Positions 1 through 8,736 of a stretch of DNA of 37,303 bases are shown piece after piece. The stretch is from a virus. The position numbers and the translations under genes are program-made. The notes under the pieces were generated by a model. The model saw only the letters and a program-made list of their open reading frames with translations. It was not told the DNA's origin and searched no databases. The stretch spans positions 1 through 37,303 of the IMG/VR virus record IMGVR_UViG_3300010885_017373; one strand, written 5' to 3'. Each line of letters starts with the position of its first letter. Position 1 is the stretch's first letter.

Positions 1-87
1 ATCAAGTCGATGAGTACGTCTGAATGGATTGCTGCGGAACGTCTGCGGCAAATCAAGAAGATGGAAGCATCAAACAAGTTCCGCTAA
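1..87 (+). CDS. 3' end of a gene cut by the window edge, in the scaffold position
   Basis: An open frame runs from the first base to TAA at 85-87 and gives 28 residues ending RQIKKMEASNKFR. The tail is short, basic and probably helical. In P22-like phages the gene directly before the coat gene encodes the scaffolding protein, whose C-terminal basic helix binds coat protein, so position and charge fit a scaffold. There are only 19 bases to the coat gene start. Too little is present for a family match; the scaffold call is inference from gene order. Confidence 0.55.
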   Translation: MKSMSTSEWIAAERLRQIKKMEASNKFR

Positions 88-106
88 CTTCTAAGGAAAT
101 TTCTCC

Positions 107-1321
107 ATGAGTAATTCGATTCTTACAATCGACATGATCACGCGCAAGGCGCTTGAGATTCTCGAAAACAACCTTGTCCTGACCCGTAACGTCAACCGCC
201 AGTACGACGACTCGTTCGCCGTCGAAGGCGCGAAGATCGGTTCAACCCTGCGTATCCGTTTGCCAGACCGCGCTCTGGTGACTGACGGTGCTGCCTTGCA
301 AGTGCAGGACGACAACGAACAGTTCACCACCCTGACTGTTGCTTCGCAAAAGCACATCGGCGTCAACTTCACCTCTGCTGAACTCACGATGCAGTTGGAT
401 GACTTTGCAGACCGTGTTCTGAAACCTCGTATCAGCCAGTTGGCATCGTCCATCGACGCTGACGTTGCGAACGCCTACAAGTCGATCTATTCGGCTGTTG
501 GTTCCCCCGGCACGACCCCAGGCACTTCGCTGGTCATGCTGCAAGCCCAGCAAAAACTCAACGAGTTTGCTGCTCCAATGAACGAGCGTTTCTTGACCTG
601 CAACCCTGCCGCTAACGCAGCGTTGGTTGAAGGCATGAAGGGTTTCTTCAACCCAACGTCCACGATCAGCAAGCAGTTTGCATCCGGCATGATGGGCACG
701 GGCGTTCTGGGCTACGACGAAGTGAATATGTCGCAGTCAATTTTGAACCACACCACCGGCAGTCGTTCAACGACCGACACCATCCTTGTCAACGGCGCGA
801 TCAGCACGCAGGGCGCGACCACCATCGCTCTTGACGGCGGTACGACTTCAGCCACCATCAAGCAGGGTGACATCTTCACCATCGCCGGGGTGTACTCGGT
901 TAACCCACAGACTCGTCAGTCCACCGGCTCTTTGCAGCAATTTGTTGCTACCGCCGACGCTACTGCTTCGTCTGGTGCTTGGTCATCGGTCAGCATCTCG
1001 CCGCCGATTTACACCTCGATCAATGCTCTGGCGACTGTGGATTCGTTCCCTGCCGATAACGCTGCGGTCACCTTCCTTGGTGCTGCATCTACCTCTTACG
1101 CGCAGAATCTGGTCTATCAGAAGAACGCTATCACGTTTGCAACTGCTGACCTGTTGCTGCCACAGGGTGTGGACATGGCTTCGCGCCAAGTTCATAACGG
1201 TATCTCGATGCGTATTGTTCGTCAGTACGACATCAACAACGACCGTATGCCTTGCCGTATCGACGTTTTGTATGGCTACAGCGTCATCCGCGCACCAATG
1301 GCCGTGCGGATGTGGGGCTAA
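107..1321 (+). CDS. Major coat protein, P22 coat (gp5)-like
   Basis: The 404-residue protein forms the icosahedral shell. The N-terminus (MSNSILTIDMITRKALEILE, followed by LVLTRNVNRQYDDSFA) and the block with GSTLRIRLPD and GVNFTSAELTMQLDDFADR match the P22-type coat protein family, whose members have the HK97 fold. P22 gp5 is about 430 residues, so this is full length. The C-terminal third (IDVLYGYSVIRAPMAVRMWG) is the usual family ending. An AAGGAA ribosome site lies about nine bases before ATG. It follows the scaffold-position gene and is followed by a good terminator, so it is probably the end of a strongly expressed unit. Confidence 0.93.
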   Translation: MSNSILTIDMITRKALEILENNLVLTRNVNRQYDDSFAVEGAKIGSTLRIRLPDRALVTDGAALQVQDDNEQFTTLTVASQKHIGVNFTSAELTMQLDDFADRVLKPRISQLASSIDADVANAYKSIYSAVGSPGTTPGTSLVMLQAQQKLNEFAAPMNERFLTCNPAANAALVEGMKGFFNPTSTISKQFASGMMGTGVLGYDEVNMSQSILNHTTGSRSTTDTILVNGAISTQGATTIALDGGTTSATIKQGDIFTIAGVYSVNPQTRQSTGSLQQFVATADATASSGAWSSVSISPPIYTSINALATVDSFPADNAAVTFLGAASTSYAQNLVYQKNAITFATADLLLPQGVDMASRQVHNGISMRIVRQYDINNDRMPCRIDVLYGYSVIRAPMAVRMWG

Positions 1322-1325
1322 ATTG

Positions 1326-1349
1326 AGTGGGGCTTTGGCCCCACTTTTT
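1326..1349 (+). terminator. Rho-independent terminator after the coat gene
   Basis: A perfect 7-bp GC-rich stem (GTGGGGC at 1327-1333, GCCCCAC at 1338-1344) with loop TTTG is followed by five T, and a second T6 run lies a few bases on. It sits just after the coat stop codon, so it probably limits read-through and raises coat expression over downstream tail genes. Confidence 0.85.
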
Positions 1350-1372
1350 GTACTTTTTTCAAGGAAATTATC

Positions 1373-1795
1373 ATGGCACTCCCAAGTATCGGTGGCGGTC
1401 AGCAAATTGGCGACGGCAACCTTAACGAACTTATTCTCGATTTTCTTGCGGCTCCACAGACCGCGACTGCAACTGCAACTCTGACTGTCCCGCAAATCAC
1501 GGGCGGCATCTTGGTCGGTAACCCTTCCACTAGCGCCGCAAGTTACACCCTGCCAACCGCAGCATTGATTGACGCTACGCTCACCAATGCCAAGGTCGGC
1601 AGCACGTTTGAATTGACCATCGTTAACTTGGGCACTTCATCGGGCCTAATTACGGTGGTGGTTGGTACTGGCATTACGGCTGTTGGAAACTTGGTTATCG
1701 CCATTACCGGCAGCGCGGCTGGCGTTGGCGGCGCGGCGCAATTCCGCTTCCGCAAGACCGGCGACGCTGCGTACACGGTGTACCGCATCTCCTGA
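1373..1795 (+). CDS. Small structural protein, possible head decoration or fibre
   Basis: The 140-residue protein is rich in Ala, Thr, Gly and Val, with an N-terminus MALPSIGGGQQIGDGNLNEL and a C-terminal half that alternates hydrophobic and small residues like a beta-sandwich (TIVNLGTSSGLITVVVGTG, then QFRFRKTGDAAYTVYRIS). AAGGAA lies eight bases before ATG. It sits directly after coat, where many podophages place a decoration or head-fibre protein. I do not recognise a named family; the virion role is inferred from position and composition. Confidence 0.7.
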   Translation: MALPSIGGGQQIGDGNLNELILDFLAAPQTATATATLTVPQITGGILVGNPSTSAASYTLPTAALIDATLTNAKVGSTFELTIVNLGTSSGLITVVVGTGITAVGNLVIAITGSAAGVGGAAQFRFRKTGDAAYTVYRIS

Positions 1796-1800
1796 TGGAC

Positions 1801-1818
1801 GGGGGGCCACGGCCCCCC
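1801..1818 (+). terminator. Strong GC hairpin, weak terminator or attenuator
   Basis: GGGGGGCC and GGCCCCCC flank AC and can form a six-to-eight-pair stem directly after the stop at 1795. The bases after it (ATTCTCAATT) are only modestly T-rich, so termination may be partial. It lies ten bases before the next start codon and could also hide that start. Confidence 0.45.
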
Positions 1819-1828
1819 ATTCTCAATT

Positions 1829-1981
1829 ATGGTCATTTATCTGCGTCACGATAAACACGGCACAAAGGTCGCTATATGCGAGGCCGAGGCTGTTGCGGAT
1901 GAAGAAAACGGTTGGGTGCGATACACTCCGGGGGAGGTAACACCCCCACCCGTGAACCGTCTTAGAAGGCGAAAACAATGA
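1829..1981 (+). CDS. 50-residue conserved phage protein between coat and gp4-like gene
   Basis: ATG at 1829 opens a 50-residue frame beginning MVIYLRHDKHGTKVAICEAE and ending with a basic LRRRKQ tail. I recall similar short proteins (YLRH..HGTKVA...E...NGW.RY) beside P22-like coat genes in many phages; no function is known to me. Its TGA overlaps the ATG of the gp4-like gene (ATGA at 1978-1981), a sign of translational coupling. No ribosome site is visible and a strong hairpin lies just upstream, so expression may be low. Confidence 0.72.
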   Translation: MVIYLRHDKHGTKVAICEAEAVADEENGWVRYTPGEVTPPPVNRLRRRKQ

Positions 1982-2688
1982 CGACTGCTGCGGATCAGAT
2001 CAACGGCGCGCTTCGTCTGATCGGCCAACTGGCCGAGGGTGAGATCGCCTCAGTAGAGACATACCAAGACGCCTTGAACGCTTTGAATCAGATGATTGAT
2101 TCATGGAACACAGAACGCTTGACGGTGTTCACAACGATAGACCAAGTGTTGACTTGGCCTGCCAATGCCGCCAGCAGGACTCTTGGGCCGACCGGCAATT
2201 TGGTGGGTGAGCGACCTGTATTGCTGGACGATTCAACGTACTTTGTAGATTCGTCGAGTGGCATCAGTTTTGGCATAAAAATGATCAACCAGCAGCAGTA
2301 CAACGGTATTGCTGTCAAGACGGTGACCAGCACCTATCCGCAAGTCATGTTCGTCAACATGACCTACCCAGACATTGAAATGACCGTTTATCCTGTGCCA
2401 AGCAAGGCGTTGGAATGGCACTTCATTTCGGTTGAACAATTGACCCAGCCCGCGCTGTTGTCCACCACGCTGGCGTTCCCACCAGGCTACTTGCGGTGTT
2501 TCAAGTACAACCTAGCGGTTGAGATTGCGGCTGAGTTTGGTATCGAACCGCCGCCTACTGTGTCGCGGATCGCCATGTCCAGCAAGCGCAATCTCAAGCG
2601 CATCAACAACCCTGACGACATCATGAGCCTGCCGTACAGCATCGTGGCGACTCGCCAGCGGTTCAACATCTTTGCCGGGAATTACTGA
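1978..2688 (+). CDS. Head-tail adaptor, P22 gp4-like tail accessory factor
   Basis: The 236-residue protein matches the P22 gp4 family: an N-terminal helical part (QINGALRLIGQLAEGE, then ALNALNQMIDSWNTERL) and a C-terminal part with EWHFISVEQLT, PPGYLRCFKYNLAVEIAAEFG and ISSKRNLKRIN-like sequence. P22 gp4 is about 166 residues; longer versions are usual in environmental relatives. Family members dock below the portal and extend the DNA channel after packaging. It overlaps its neighbour on each side by one to four bases, forming a tail-plug cluster with the gp10-like gene. Confidence 0.85.
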   Translation: MTTAADQINGALRLIGQLAEGEIASVETYQDALNALNQMIDSWNTERLTVFTTIDQVLTWPANAASRTLGPTGNLVGERPVLLDDSTYFVDSSSGISFGIKMINQQQYNGIAVKTVTSTYPQVMFVNMTYPDIEMTVYPVPSKALEWHFISVEQLTQPALLSTTLAFPPGYLRCFKYNLAVEIAAEFGIEPPPTVSRIAMSSKRNLKRINNPDDIMSLPYSIVATRQRFNIFAGNY

Positions 2689-5210
2689 TGAAGTCGCCGA
2701 TCTTAGGCGGCTCATATGTAGCACGGTCAACCAATGCGGCCGACGCGCGGCTGGTAAACCTATACGCCGAGGCCACGCCAGAAGGCGGCAAAGAGGCAGC
2801 ATTTCTGACTCGCTGCCCCGGCTTGCGTCTGCTGGGCACGGTTGGGTCTGGGCCGATTCGCGGGATGTGGACGTTCGGCGCGTACTTCTATGTCGTGTCG
2901 GGCCTAGAACTGTATCGGGTAAGCGCGAACTACAACAACTCACTTCTCGGCGCGGTGACCGGCACGGGGCCGGTGTCCATGAGCGACAACGGCACGCAAC
3001 TGTTCGTTGCCTGCAATGGCCCGGGTTTTATCTACAGTTCCAGCACAGGCGTTTTTGGGGCTATCAACGACCCTGACTTTGCGGGCGCTGTCAGCGTGGG
3101 GTTCATCGACGGGTACTTTGTTTTTACCCAGCCAAACAGCCAAGTGTTCTGGGTGACCACCCTTTACGGGACGGGCATCGATCCGTTGGACTTTGCCAGC
3201 GCAGAAGGATCGCCTGACGGTCTTGTGAGCATGATCGTGGATCACCGCGAGGTCTGGCTGTTCGGAACCAACTCGGTTGAAGTCTGGTACGACGCAGGCA
3301 ACACCGACTTCCCGCTGGCGCGGATTCAAGGCGCGTTCAACGAGATTGGCTGCGCTGCCGCATATTCTGTCGCCAAGTTGGACAACGGCATTTTCTGGCT
3401 AGGGTCAGATGCCCGAGGCAACGGCATTGTCTACCGCTCACAAGGCTATACCGGCGTGCGTGTCTCGACCAATGCCGTTGAGTTTGCGATCCAGAACTAC
3501 GCGGTCATCTCGGATGCGGTGGCCTACACCTACCAGCAAGAAGGCCACACTTTTTACGTCCTGACGTTCCCGTCAGCGGATGCAACTTGGGTGTACGACG
3601 CCTCGACTGACCTGTGGCATGAGCGTGCTGGCTGGGGGCCAAACGGCTTTATGCGCCATCGCTCTAACTGCCAAGTAAATTTCAACAACGAGATTATCGT
3701 TGGCGACTACGAAAACAGCAACATCTACGCGCTCGACCTCAACGAGTACACCGACAACGGCGAGATTCAGAAGTGGCTGCGCTCATGGCGGGCGATCCCT
3801 CCCCGTCAGAATGATCTGAAGCGCACGGCCCAGCACTCGCTGCAACTGGACATGGAGGTCGGCGCGTTCAACACGCTGACTGAGCAAGTACCAACAAGCG
3901 AAACCGCTGAGTTAGCCATTACGTTAGAAGACATCTCTGTTGCTATTACCGCGCAAGGCGGCGGCGACATCTTGTACGCACCGTTTAACAGCACGACGAC
4001 AACAACTGACGTTATTTCGCCAGCAATAACGCCAACTGTAACGATACCGGGGACTTCAACTATAACTTTTGACGCAACTAAAGGTACTTTTACAAACGAA
4101 ATTGGGTATTACCCAACTGTGCAATATGGTGCCCAAGGTTCTGCTACATCGACAAAACTCAGTCCCGCAAATTACCCAGCAGAATCAGTTGTGCTTACTG
4201 GGTACATAGATTTGACCAATGTTCCTCTTGGGGGGTCAAGCGCGTCGGACGGCACTAAAGTATTGAGAATGGCTTTTGCCCCAAATCCTTCTGGGTATTC
4301 ATACGCCTTCTGGGGAATGTATGTAGACACAGGCGTTTTGTATTCTTACATACAATCTCCTGTTAATGCTTTATCCGGGCTATTAACCACTATAATGCCA
4401 GGGCCATCTGCGGGCGTCCATAAGTATAGTATTGAATGGCGACCAGATGACACCATAATTTTCAGAATAGATTCCGTGGTGTACCGTGTTACATACGGAG
4501 CCACGCGACCATCATACGGAACATGGGGTATGGAACTAGGTATTGATGCTACAGGTTACAGGTATCCTGCTACTGGTGGCGTTAAAGAACTTACACTAAA
4601 AGACTTTTTGTACCAACATTTACCGTTAACAACACCCTACTGCTGGACAAACGTAGCCGATACCACCGGCGTATTTAGCAATAATTCTAGAACTTTTACT
4701 ATTGGCGGCGCAGTTGCAACTCGAACTAGCGATGCATTGTCAGGTAAGGTTTATTGCGAATTTTCTTGGACTGGCCCATCACCTATTTTGTACATGGCAT
4801 TTGGTGTAACTAACAGCCCCGTCGATATATTTTACAATAGAGGCAACTCTATGTTTTCTCGTGGGGATACTAGTTCATGCTGCGGGTTACCTAACGCGGG
4901 GTATACTGTTAGCGGAGTTGTTACAACCGACACGTTATACAGTTTTGCGCGCGGCGACCGTATCGGCATTGCATTTGATACCACAACCCAAAATGTTTGG
5001 TTTAGTAAAAATGGCATATTTATAAGTGGTAACCCCGCAGCAGGTACTTTACCCACCAGCACTATGGCAGGGTCTGGGCCATTTTACTTTGTGACGTCAA
5101 ATTATAGTTTTGGTACGCCCGCAGGTAGTTACCCTATTACCATGTACCCTAACTCGGCGACAATGTCGTACTCGCCCCCATCAGGCTTTACTCGATACGA
5201 CCCATCATGA
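2688..5210 (+). CDS. gp10-like tail hub protein with two inserted lectin-like domains
   Basis: Residues 1 to about 393 match the P22 gp10-type 'packaged DNA stabilisation' family: N-terminus GGSYVARSTNAADARLVNLY, then repeated beta-propeller-like strands (GYFVFTQPNSQVFWVT, EVWLFGTNSVEVWYDAG, NGIFWLGSDARGNGIVY). After LDMEVGA the family similarity stops. Residues about 440-640 look like a laminin-G/concanavalin fold (HKYSIEWRPDDTIIFRID near 577) and about 650-835 like a SPRY domain (VYCEFSWTG near 687, IGIAFDTTTQNVWFSKNG near 760). The DNA for this second half is visibly more AT-rich. The missing family C-terminus is encoded by the next gene. The protein probably closes the DNA channel and displays the new domains at the tail for receptor binding. 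Confidence 0.85.
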   Translation: MKSPILGGSYVARSTNAADARLVNLYAEATPEGGKEAAFLTRCPGLRLLGTVGSGPIRGMWTFGAYFYVVSGLELYRVSANYNNSLLGAVTGTGPVSMSDNGTQLFVACNGPGFIYSSSTGVFGAINDPDFAGAVSVGFIDGYFVFTQPNSQVFWVTTLYGTGIDPLDFASAEGSPDGLVSMIVDHREVWLFGTNSVEVWYDAGNTDFPLARIQGAFNEIGCAAAYSVAKLDNGIFWLGSDARGNGIVYRSQGYTGVRVSTNAVEFAIQNYAVISDAVAYTYQQEGHTFYVLTFPSADATWVYDASTDLWHERAGWGPNGFMRHRSNCQVNFNNEIIVGDYENSNIYALDLNEYTDNGEIQKWLRSWRAIPPRQNDLKRTAQHSLQLDMEVGAFNTLTEQVPTSETAELAITLEDISVAITAQGGGDILYAPFNSTTTTTDVISPAITPTVTIPGTSTITFDATKGTFTNEIGYYPTVQYGAQGSATSTKLSPANYPAESVVLTGYIDLTNVPLGGSSASDGTKVLRMAFAPNPSGYSYAFWGMYVDTGVLYSYIQSPVNALSGLLTTIMPGPSAGVHKYSIEWRPDDTIIFRIDSVVYRVTYGATRPSYGTWGMELGIDATGYRYPATGGVKELTLKDFLYQHLPLTTPYCWTNVADTTGVFSNNSRTFTIGGAVATRTSDALSGKVYCEFSWTGPSPILYMAFGVTNSPVDIFYNRGNSMFSRGDTSSCCGLPNAGYTVSGVVTTDTLYSFARGDRIGIAFDTTTQNVWFSKNGIFISGNPAAGTLPTSTMAGSGPFYFVTSNYSFGTPAGSYPITMYPNSATMSYSPPSGFTRYDPS

Positions 5211-5452
5211 CCGCAACCGTACCTCGCGCCCCCTTAGTGATGCTCCGCTGGTCTGATGACGGCGGGCACACTTGGTCGAACTACCATGAGAAGTCTTGCG
5301 GCAAGATCGGCGAGACAGGCACTCGCGTGATCTGGCGCAGGCTGGGCATGACGGTTAAACTGCGCGACAGGGTGTACGAGGTCAGCGGCACAGACGCCGT
5401 GAAGATCGCCATCATGGGCGCAGAGATCATCGCATCACCGACAAATGGTTAA
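5207..5452 (+). CDS. Detached C-terminal domain of the gp10-like tail protein
   Basis: The 81 residues contain VMLRWSDDGGHTWS, RVIWRRLGMTVKLRDRVYEV and SGTDAVKIAIMGAEI. As I know the family, this is the normal C-terminus of environmental gp10-like proteins, not a free-standing one. Its ATG overlaps the stop of the gp10-like gene (ATGA at 5207-5210) in a different frame, so it is probably translated by re-initiation and then rejoins the N-terminal part non-covalently. The first dozen residues (MTATVPRAP) appear to be new sequence that supplied a start codon. Confidence 0.82.
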   Translation: MTATVPRAPLVMLRWSDDGGHTWSNYHEKSCGKIGETGTRVIWRRLGMTVKLRDRVYEVSGTDAVKIAIMGAEIIASPTNG

Positions 5453-6104
5453 CCAGACCCAAATCCCATCCGCGCGCGTCCCCCTCACAGAGGGGGAGAA
5501 CAATCTGATCTCGCGCGAATGGTTCCGGTACTTCAACAACATCAACACCCTAGCCGGTGGCGGCGCGGGGTTAATCCCTGTCAGCAGCGGCGGCACGGGT
5601 GTGTCCACAACCCCGTCCAACGGCCAACTGCTGATCGGCAACGGTACAGGCTACACGCTCAACACTCTGAGCGCCGGAACGAACATCGCCGTTGCCAACG
5701 GCGCGGGCAACATCAGCGTGTCGTTCAGCGGCATCCTTTCACCTAGCCAAGGTGGCACAGGCAGTTCAACCGTACCCCCAACAGGCTCGGTTCTGATTGG
5801 TAACGGTACAAACTACACGGTCGGCACGGTTACCGCTGGCCCTGGCCTTAACGTCAACAGCAGCAGCACGGCGATTACGGTTTCGCTGGCGGGCGGCGCT
5901 ATTCCGATGGGGCAAGACGGGCAAGATGCTGATGGAACCGATTTTTATACTTTTGCCGCGCCGCCAATCACAACCCCCGCCGCCGCGTCTGCCACATACG
6001 CAGCAGGGGTGGCGGTTGGTGTGTTTCACCCAGACGATACATACGGCGGCTACACCGTTGGGCAGATCGTTACCGCGCTCAAAGTCTCTGGGCTGTTAAC
6101 ATAA
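5445..6104 (+). CDS. Repeat-containing fibre-like structural protein
   Basis: The 219-residue protein starts MVNQTQIPSARVPLTEGEN and carries two tandem units, about residues 45-97 and 98-150, each with GGTG, then LLIGNGT or VLIGNGT, then AGxxxxV and IxVSxxG. Such GGTG repeats are common in phage tail or head fibres and form trimeric beta-structures. The C-terminus (YGGYTVGQIVTALKVSGLL) resembles ends of short fibre-associated proteins. It overlaps the preceding gene by eight bases. A virion role is likely; receptor binding is not shown. Confidence 0.72.
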   Translation: MVNQTQIPSARVPLTEGENNLISREWFRYFNNINTLAGGGAGLIPVSSGGTGVSTTPSNGQLLIGNGTGYTLNTLSAGTNIAVANGAGNISVSFSGILSPSQGGTGSSTVPPTGSVLIGNGTNYTVGTVTAGPGLNVNSSSTAITVSLAGGAIPMGQDGQDADGTDFYTFAAPPITTPAAASATYAAGVAVGVFHPDDTYGGYTVGQIVTALKVSGLLT

Positions 6105-6111
6105 GAGAACT

Positions 6112-6486
6112 ATGGCTTCCAACAAAATCATCCGTTTTGGCCCCGTTGCGATGTCTGCAACGTACACTACCAACATTGTCAACTGCGCGATCACCTCGCT
6201 GTCAGGGCCGGTGGGGTACACGCAAACGCAACCGTACCTGATCATTCGGCACATCCGCATCGTCAACGTCACCGCAACCGCTGCGACGTTCCGACTGTTT
6301 GTCGGTGCAACTGGTGGCAATGCGGCGGGCACAGAGTTTATGGGCTACAGCACTAGCGTACCCGCCAACAGTTACATCGATTGGTACGGCACGCTGCGGC
6401 TCGACTCAACAGATTTTCTGGTGGGTGGGGCGAGCGCAGGAACCACATTGACGTTCCAGGCTGAAGGTGAAATCGGGATTGCATAA
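6112..6486 (+). CDS. Small beta-rich structural protein
   Basis: The 124 residues are rich in Thr, Ala, Ile and Val (YLIIRHIRIVNVTATAATF, then YIDWYGTLRLDSTDF), with the alternating pattern of a beta-sandwich and no signal peptide or membrane segment. It lies eight bases after the fibre-like gene and sixteen before the ejection protein gene. Similar proteins occur in tail regions of podophages. I do not recognise a named family. Confidence 0.62.
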   Translation: MASNKIIRFGPVAMSATYTTNIVNCAITSLSGPVGYTQTQPYLIIRHIRIVNVTATAATFRLFVGATGGNAAGTEFMGYSTSVPANSYIDWYGTLRLDSTDFLVGGASAGTTLTFQAEGEIGIA

Positions 6487-6501
6487 GTTGGAGAACACAT
6501 T

Positions 6502-7284
6502 ATGGGCTGGCTCAAGAAAAAATTTAAGAAGATAAAGAAGATCGCCAAACGCGCAGGCGCTGCCTACCTCACCGGCGGGGCGTCTGAACTCTTGGGCGGC
6601 AACTCGGGCCAAATACTCAACGCAGGCGCTAATCTGCTGGGCATTGGCTCTGGCTCGGCGCTGAAGAAGGGCAACAAGAACGCAAGCCAAGCAATTGAGG
6701 AAGCCCGCAACAACGCGCTAGGGTCGATAGACGCCGCCTACACAGACCAACAGAACTACCTCAACCCGTACCTCAAACAAGGCGGGGCGGCGTATAGCCG
6801 CATGGGCGATCTGCTAGGTCTGAGCGGCAACACAAGCGCGGCGGGGTACGGCACTTACGGCCCCGGCAGTCAGTACACCATGACCGAGATGGAGCAAGAC
6901 CCAGGCTACAAGTTCCGGTTGGCGCAAGGCCAGCGGGCGCTCGACAACTCTGTTGCGTCGCGCGGCATGAACTTGTCAGGGGCGCAACTCAAAGGTGCGG
7001 CCGACTACAATAGCGGCATGGCATCGCAAGAGTACGGTAACGCATATTCGCGGTACATGGACAGGTACAAAACGCTTAGTGACATGGCCGAAAGCGGGTC
7101 TGGCGCGGCCAACAAACTAGCCAGTTACGCTGGCACTCGCGGCGCAAACAGGGCCGACATCTATACCGGCGCGGGCGATTCCAGAGCAAACCTTGCATCG
7201 CAACGCGGCAAGATCAAGGCCGACATCATAGGCGGCTACGGCGGCGCTATAGAGGAAGCATCCAACAAAGGTTGGTTCAGTTAA
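6502..7284 (+). CDS. Internal virion (ejection) protein, P22 gp7-type
   Basis: The 260-residue protein starts with a strongly basic segment (KKKFKKIKKIAKRAG) and contains the block DPGYKFRLAQGQRALDNS, then ASRGMNLSGAQLKGAADY, then SQEYGNAYSRYMDRY. This is the signature of proteins annotated as DNA transfer/injection proteins in P22-like phages. Such proteins are packed in the head and leave before the DNA to help it cross the cell envelope. P22 gp7 is of similar size. It is first of three consecutive genes in the usual ejection-protein positions. An AGTTGGAG-type ribosome site precedes the start. Confidence 0.8.
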   Translation: MGWLKKKFKKIKKIAKRAGAAYLTGGASELLGGNSGQILNAGANLLGIGSGSALKKGNKNASQAIEEARNNALGSIDAAYTDQQNYLNPYLKQGGAAYSRMGDLLGLSGNTSAAGYGTYGPGSQYTMTEMEQDPGYKFRLAQGQRALDNSVASRGMNLSGAQLKGAADYNSGMASQEYGNAYSRYMDRYKTLSDMAESGSGAANKLASYAGTRGANRADIYTGAGDSRANLASQRGKIKADIIGGYGGAIEEASNKGWFS

Positions 7285-7299
7285 GTAAAGGGGTTAGTC

Positions 7300-8736
7300 A
7301 TGCCACCAGTTGATGCCGGTTACGAGCAAGGTTCTGCCAACTCGTTTGCGAAGTACTACCAAGATAGCGCGTTCAACCGCAACAAGTTGGCGTCGGATGA
7401 GCGCGCCAACAAGTTGGGCGACTTGCAATACCAGCAAGAGGTAGACAAGGAAACTCAGGCCCGCGCGCTTCAGTCGTACATGAAAAACGCCGACCCAAAA
7501 TCCCCGACTTTTAGGGAGGGTCTGCGTATGATCGTCGGCCCGCAGGGGGTGATGGACTACGACACAAAGGAAGCCGCGACTAAAAAAGCACGCATTGATG
7601 CGATGAAAAGTCAAGAAGACTTTCTAGATCAACTCAAGCGCAACATTTCAAGCAATCCATCAGATGAAAATGTAATCTCGTGGGGCCAAGACGCGGTAAT
7701 CAAAGGGTTGTTTACTGAAGACGAAGCGCGCGCAAATACTGAAGAATTGCTGAAATTGCCTAAAGAAGAACGCGCGCGATCGCTGATGCAGTCTGGCGCG
7801 ACTGCGGATCAACGCAAACCTACCACCGTCACAATCAATCAAGGCGCGCAGACTAGTTTAGTCGAACGCGGCGCATTTGGCGGCGCGCCTAAAACGGTTG
7901 GCACTTACGCGCACATTCCAACTGAAAAAGAAAAAGCCGACATGGCGCATCAGCGGGGGATGCTTAAAGTCGCGCAAGACAGGTTAAAAGGGGAGATAGA
8001 TTCAACCGGCGATCTAAGCCCCGAAGCGATAGATATTGCCGCGCAGATATACGTTCAAGGCGGGGCCATTCCTCCGCTTGGTATGGGGCCAAAAGCGGCG
8101 GCAATAAAAACTAAGATTTTGAACCGCGCGGGTCAATTTTTGAAGGGCGACGCGCCGCTTGACCCCGCAGCAGCGGCTACTACCGTAATCGAGAACAAGC
8201 AAAACGTCGCGGGCAACACCGCCGCGCAGCGCACGTTAGGCACTACAGGGGCCAACATAACCGCTGCGGCTATCGAAGCAAACAACATGATACCTATCGC
8301 GCAGTCGTATGCTGTGAAGGTAAACCCAACAGACTACCCAACGCTTAACTCGATTGGGAACTATGTCGCGGCTAAAACTGGCGACCCAAACATCACAGGT
8401 TTGGCGACAGCACTCAACTCACTAGTTAACTCCTACTCCCGCGCAATTAACCCTAAAGGCGCGCCTACGGTTAGCGACAAGAACCACGCGCGTGAGATCA
8501 TCAACACGGCAATGGCCGCTGGGCAGTTGGAAACCGCTTTTGCGGTTATGCAGCAAGAAATGGTGGCCGCGCAAAGCGCGCCAAAAGAAGCGCGTGACGC
8601 GCTGCGTACAAAGCCCAACGAAACAACCCTTCCAGCAAAAGCAGTTGCCGCGCTAAAAGCAGGCCAAGGCACAGACGCGCAGTTTGACGAAATTTTTGGC
8701 GCTGGCGCGGCAAAACGCGCGCGCGGGGGCAAATAA
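7300..8736 (+). CDS. Internal virion protein, second ejection-type gene
   Basis: The 478-residue protein is highly charged and mostly helical, with long Lys/Glu/Ala/Gln stretches (LQYQQEVDKETQARALQSYM; PTEKEKADMAHQRGMLKVA) and no recognisable enzyme motif. It lies between the gp7-type gene and another large helical protein, exactly where P22-like phages keep gp20/gp16-type ejection proteins, so that role is inferred from position and composition. Its stop is directly followed by the GTG start of the next gene. Confidence 0.68.
   Translation: MPPVDAGYEQGSANSFAKYYQDSAFNRNKLASDERANKLGDLQYQQEVDKETQARALQSYMKNADPKSPTFREGLRMIVGPQGVMDYDTKEAATKKARIDAMKSQEDFLDQLKRNISSNPSDENVISWGQDAVIKGLFTEDEARANTEELLKLPKEERARSLMQSGATADQRKPTTVTINQGAQTSLVERGAFGGAPKTVGTYAHIPTEKEKADMAHQRGMLKVAQDRLKGEIDSTGDLSPEAIDIAAQIYVQGGAIPPLGMGPKAAAIKTKILNRAGQFLKGDAPLDPAAAATTVIENKQNVAGNTAAQRTLGTTGANITAAAIEANNMIPIAQSYAVKVNPTDYPTLNSIGNYVAAKTGDPNITGLATALNSLVNSYSRAINPKGAPTVSDKNHAREIINTAMAAGQLETAFAVMQQEMVAAQSAPKEARDALRTKPNETTLPAKAVAALKAGQGTDAQFDEIFGAGAAKRARGGK

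Noticed and set aside
786-1484. 232-residue plus-strand frame inside the coat gene
   Set aside because: It lies in another frame of the well-supported coat gene and is Arg/Ser/Leu-rich in the manner of frame shadows.
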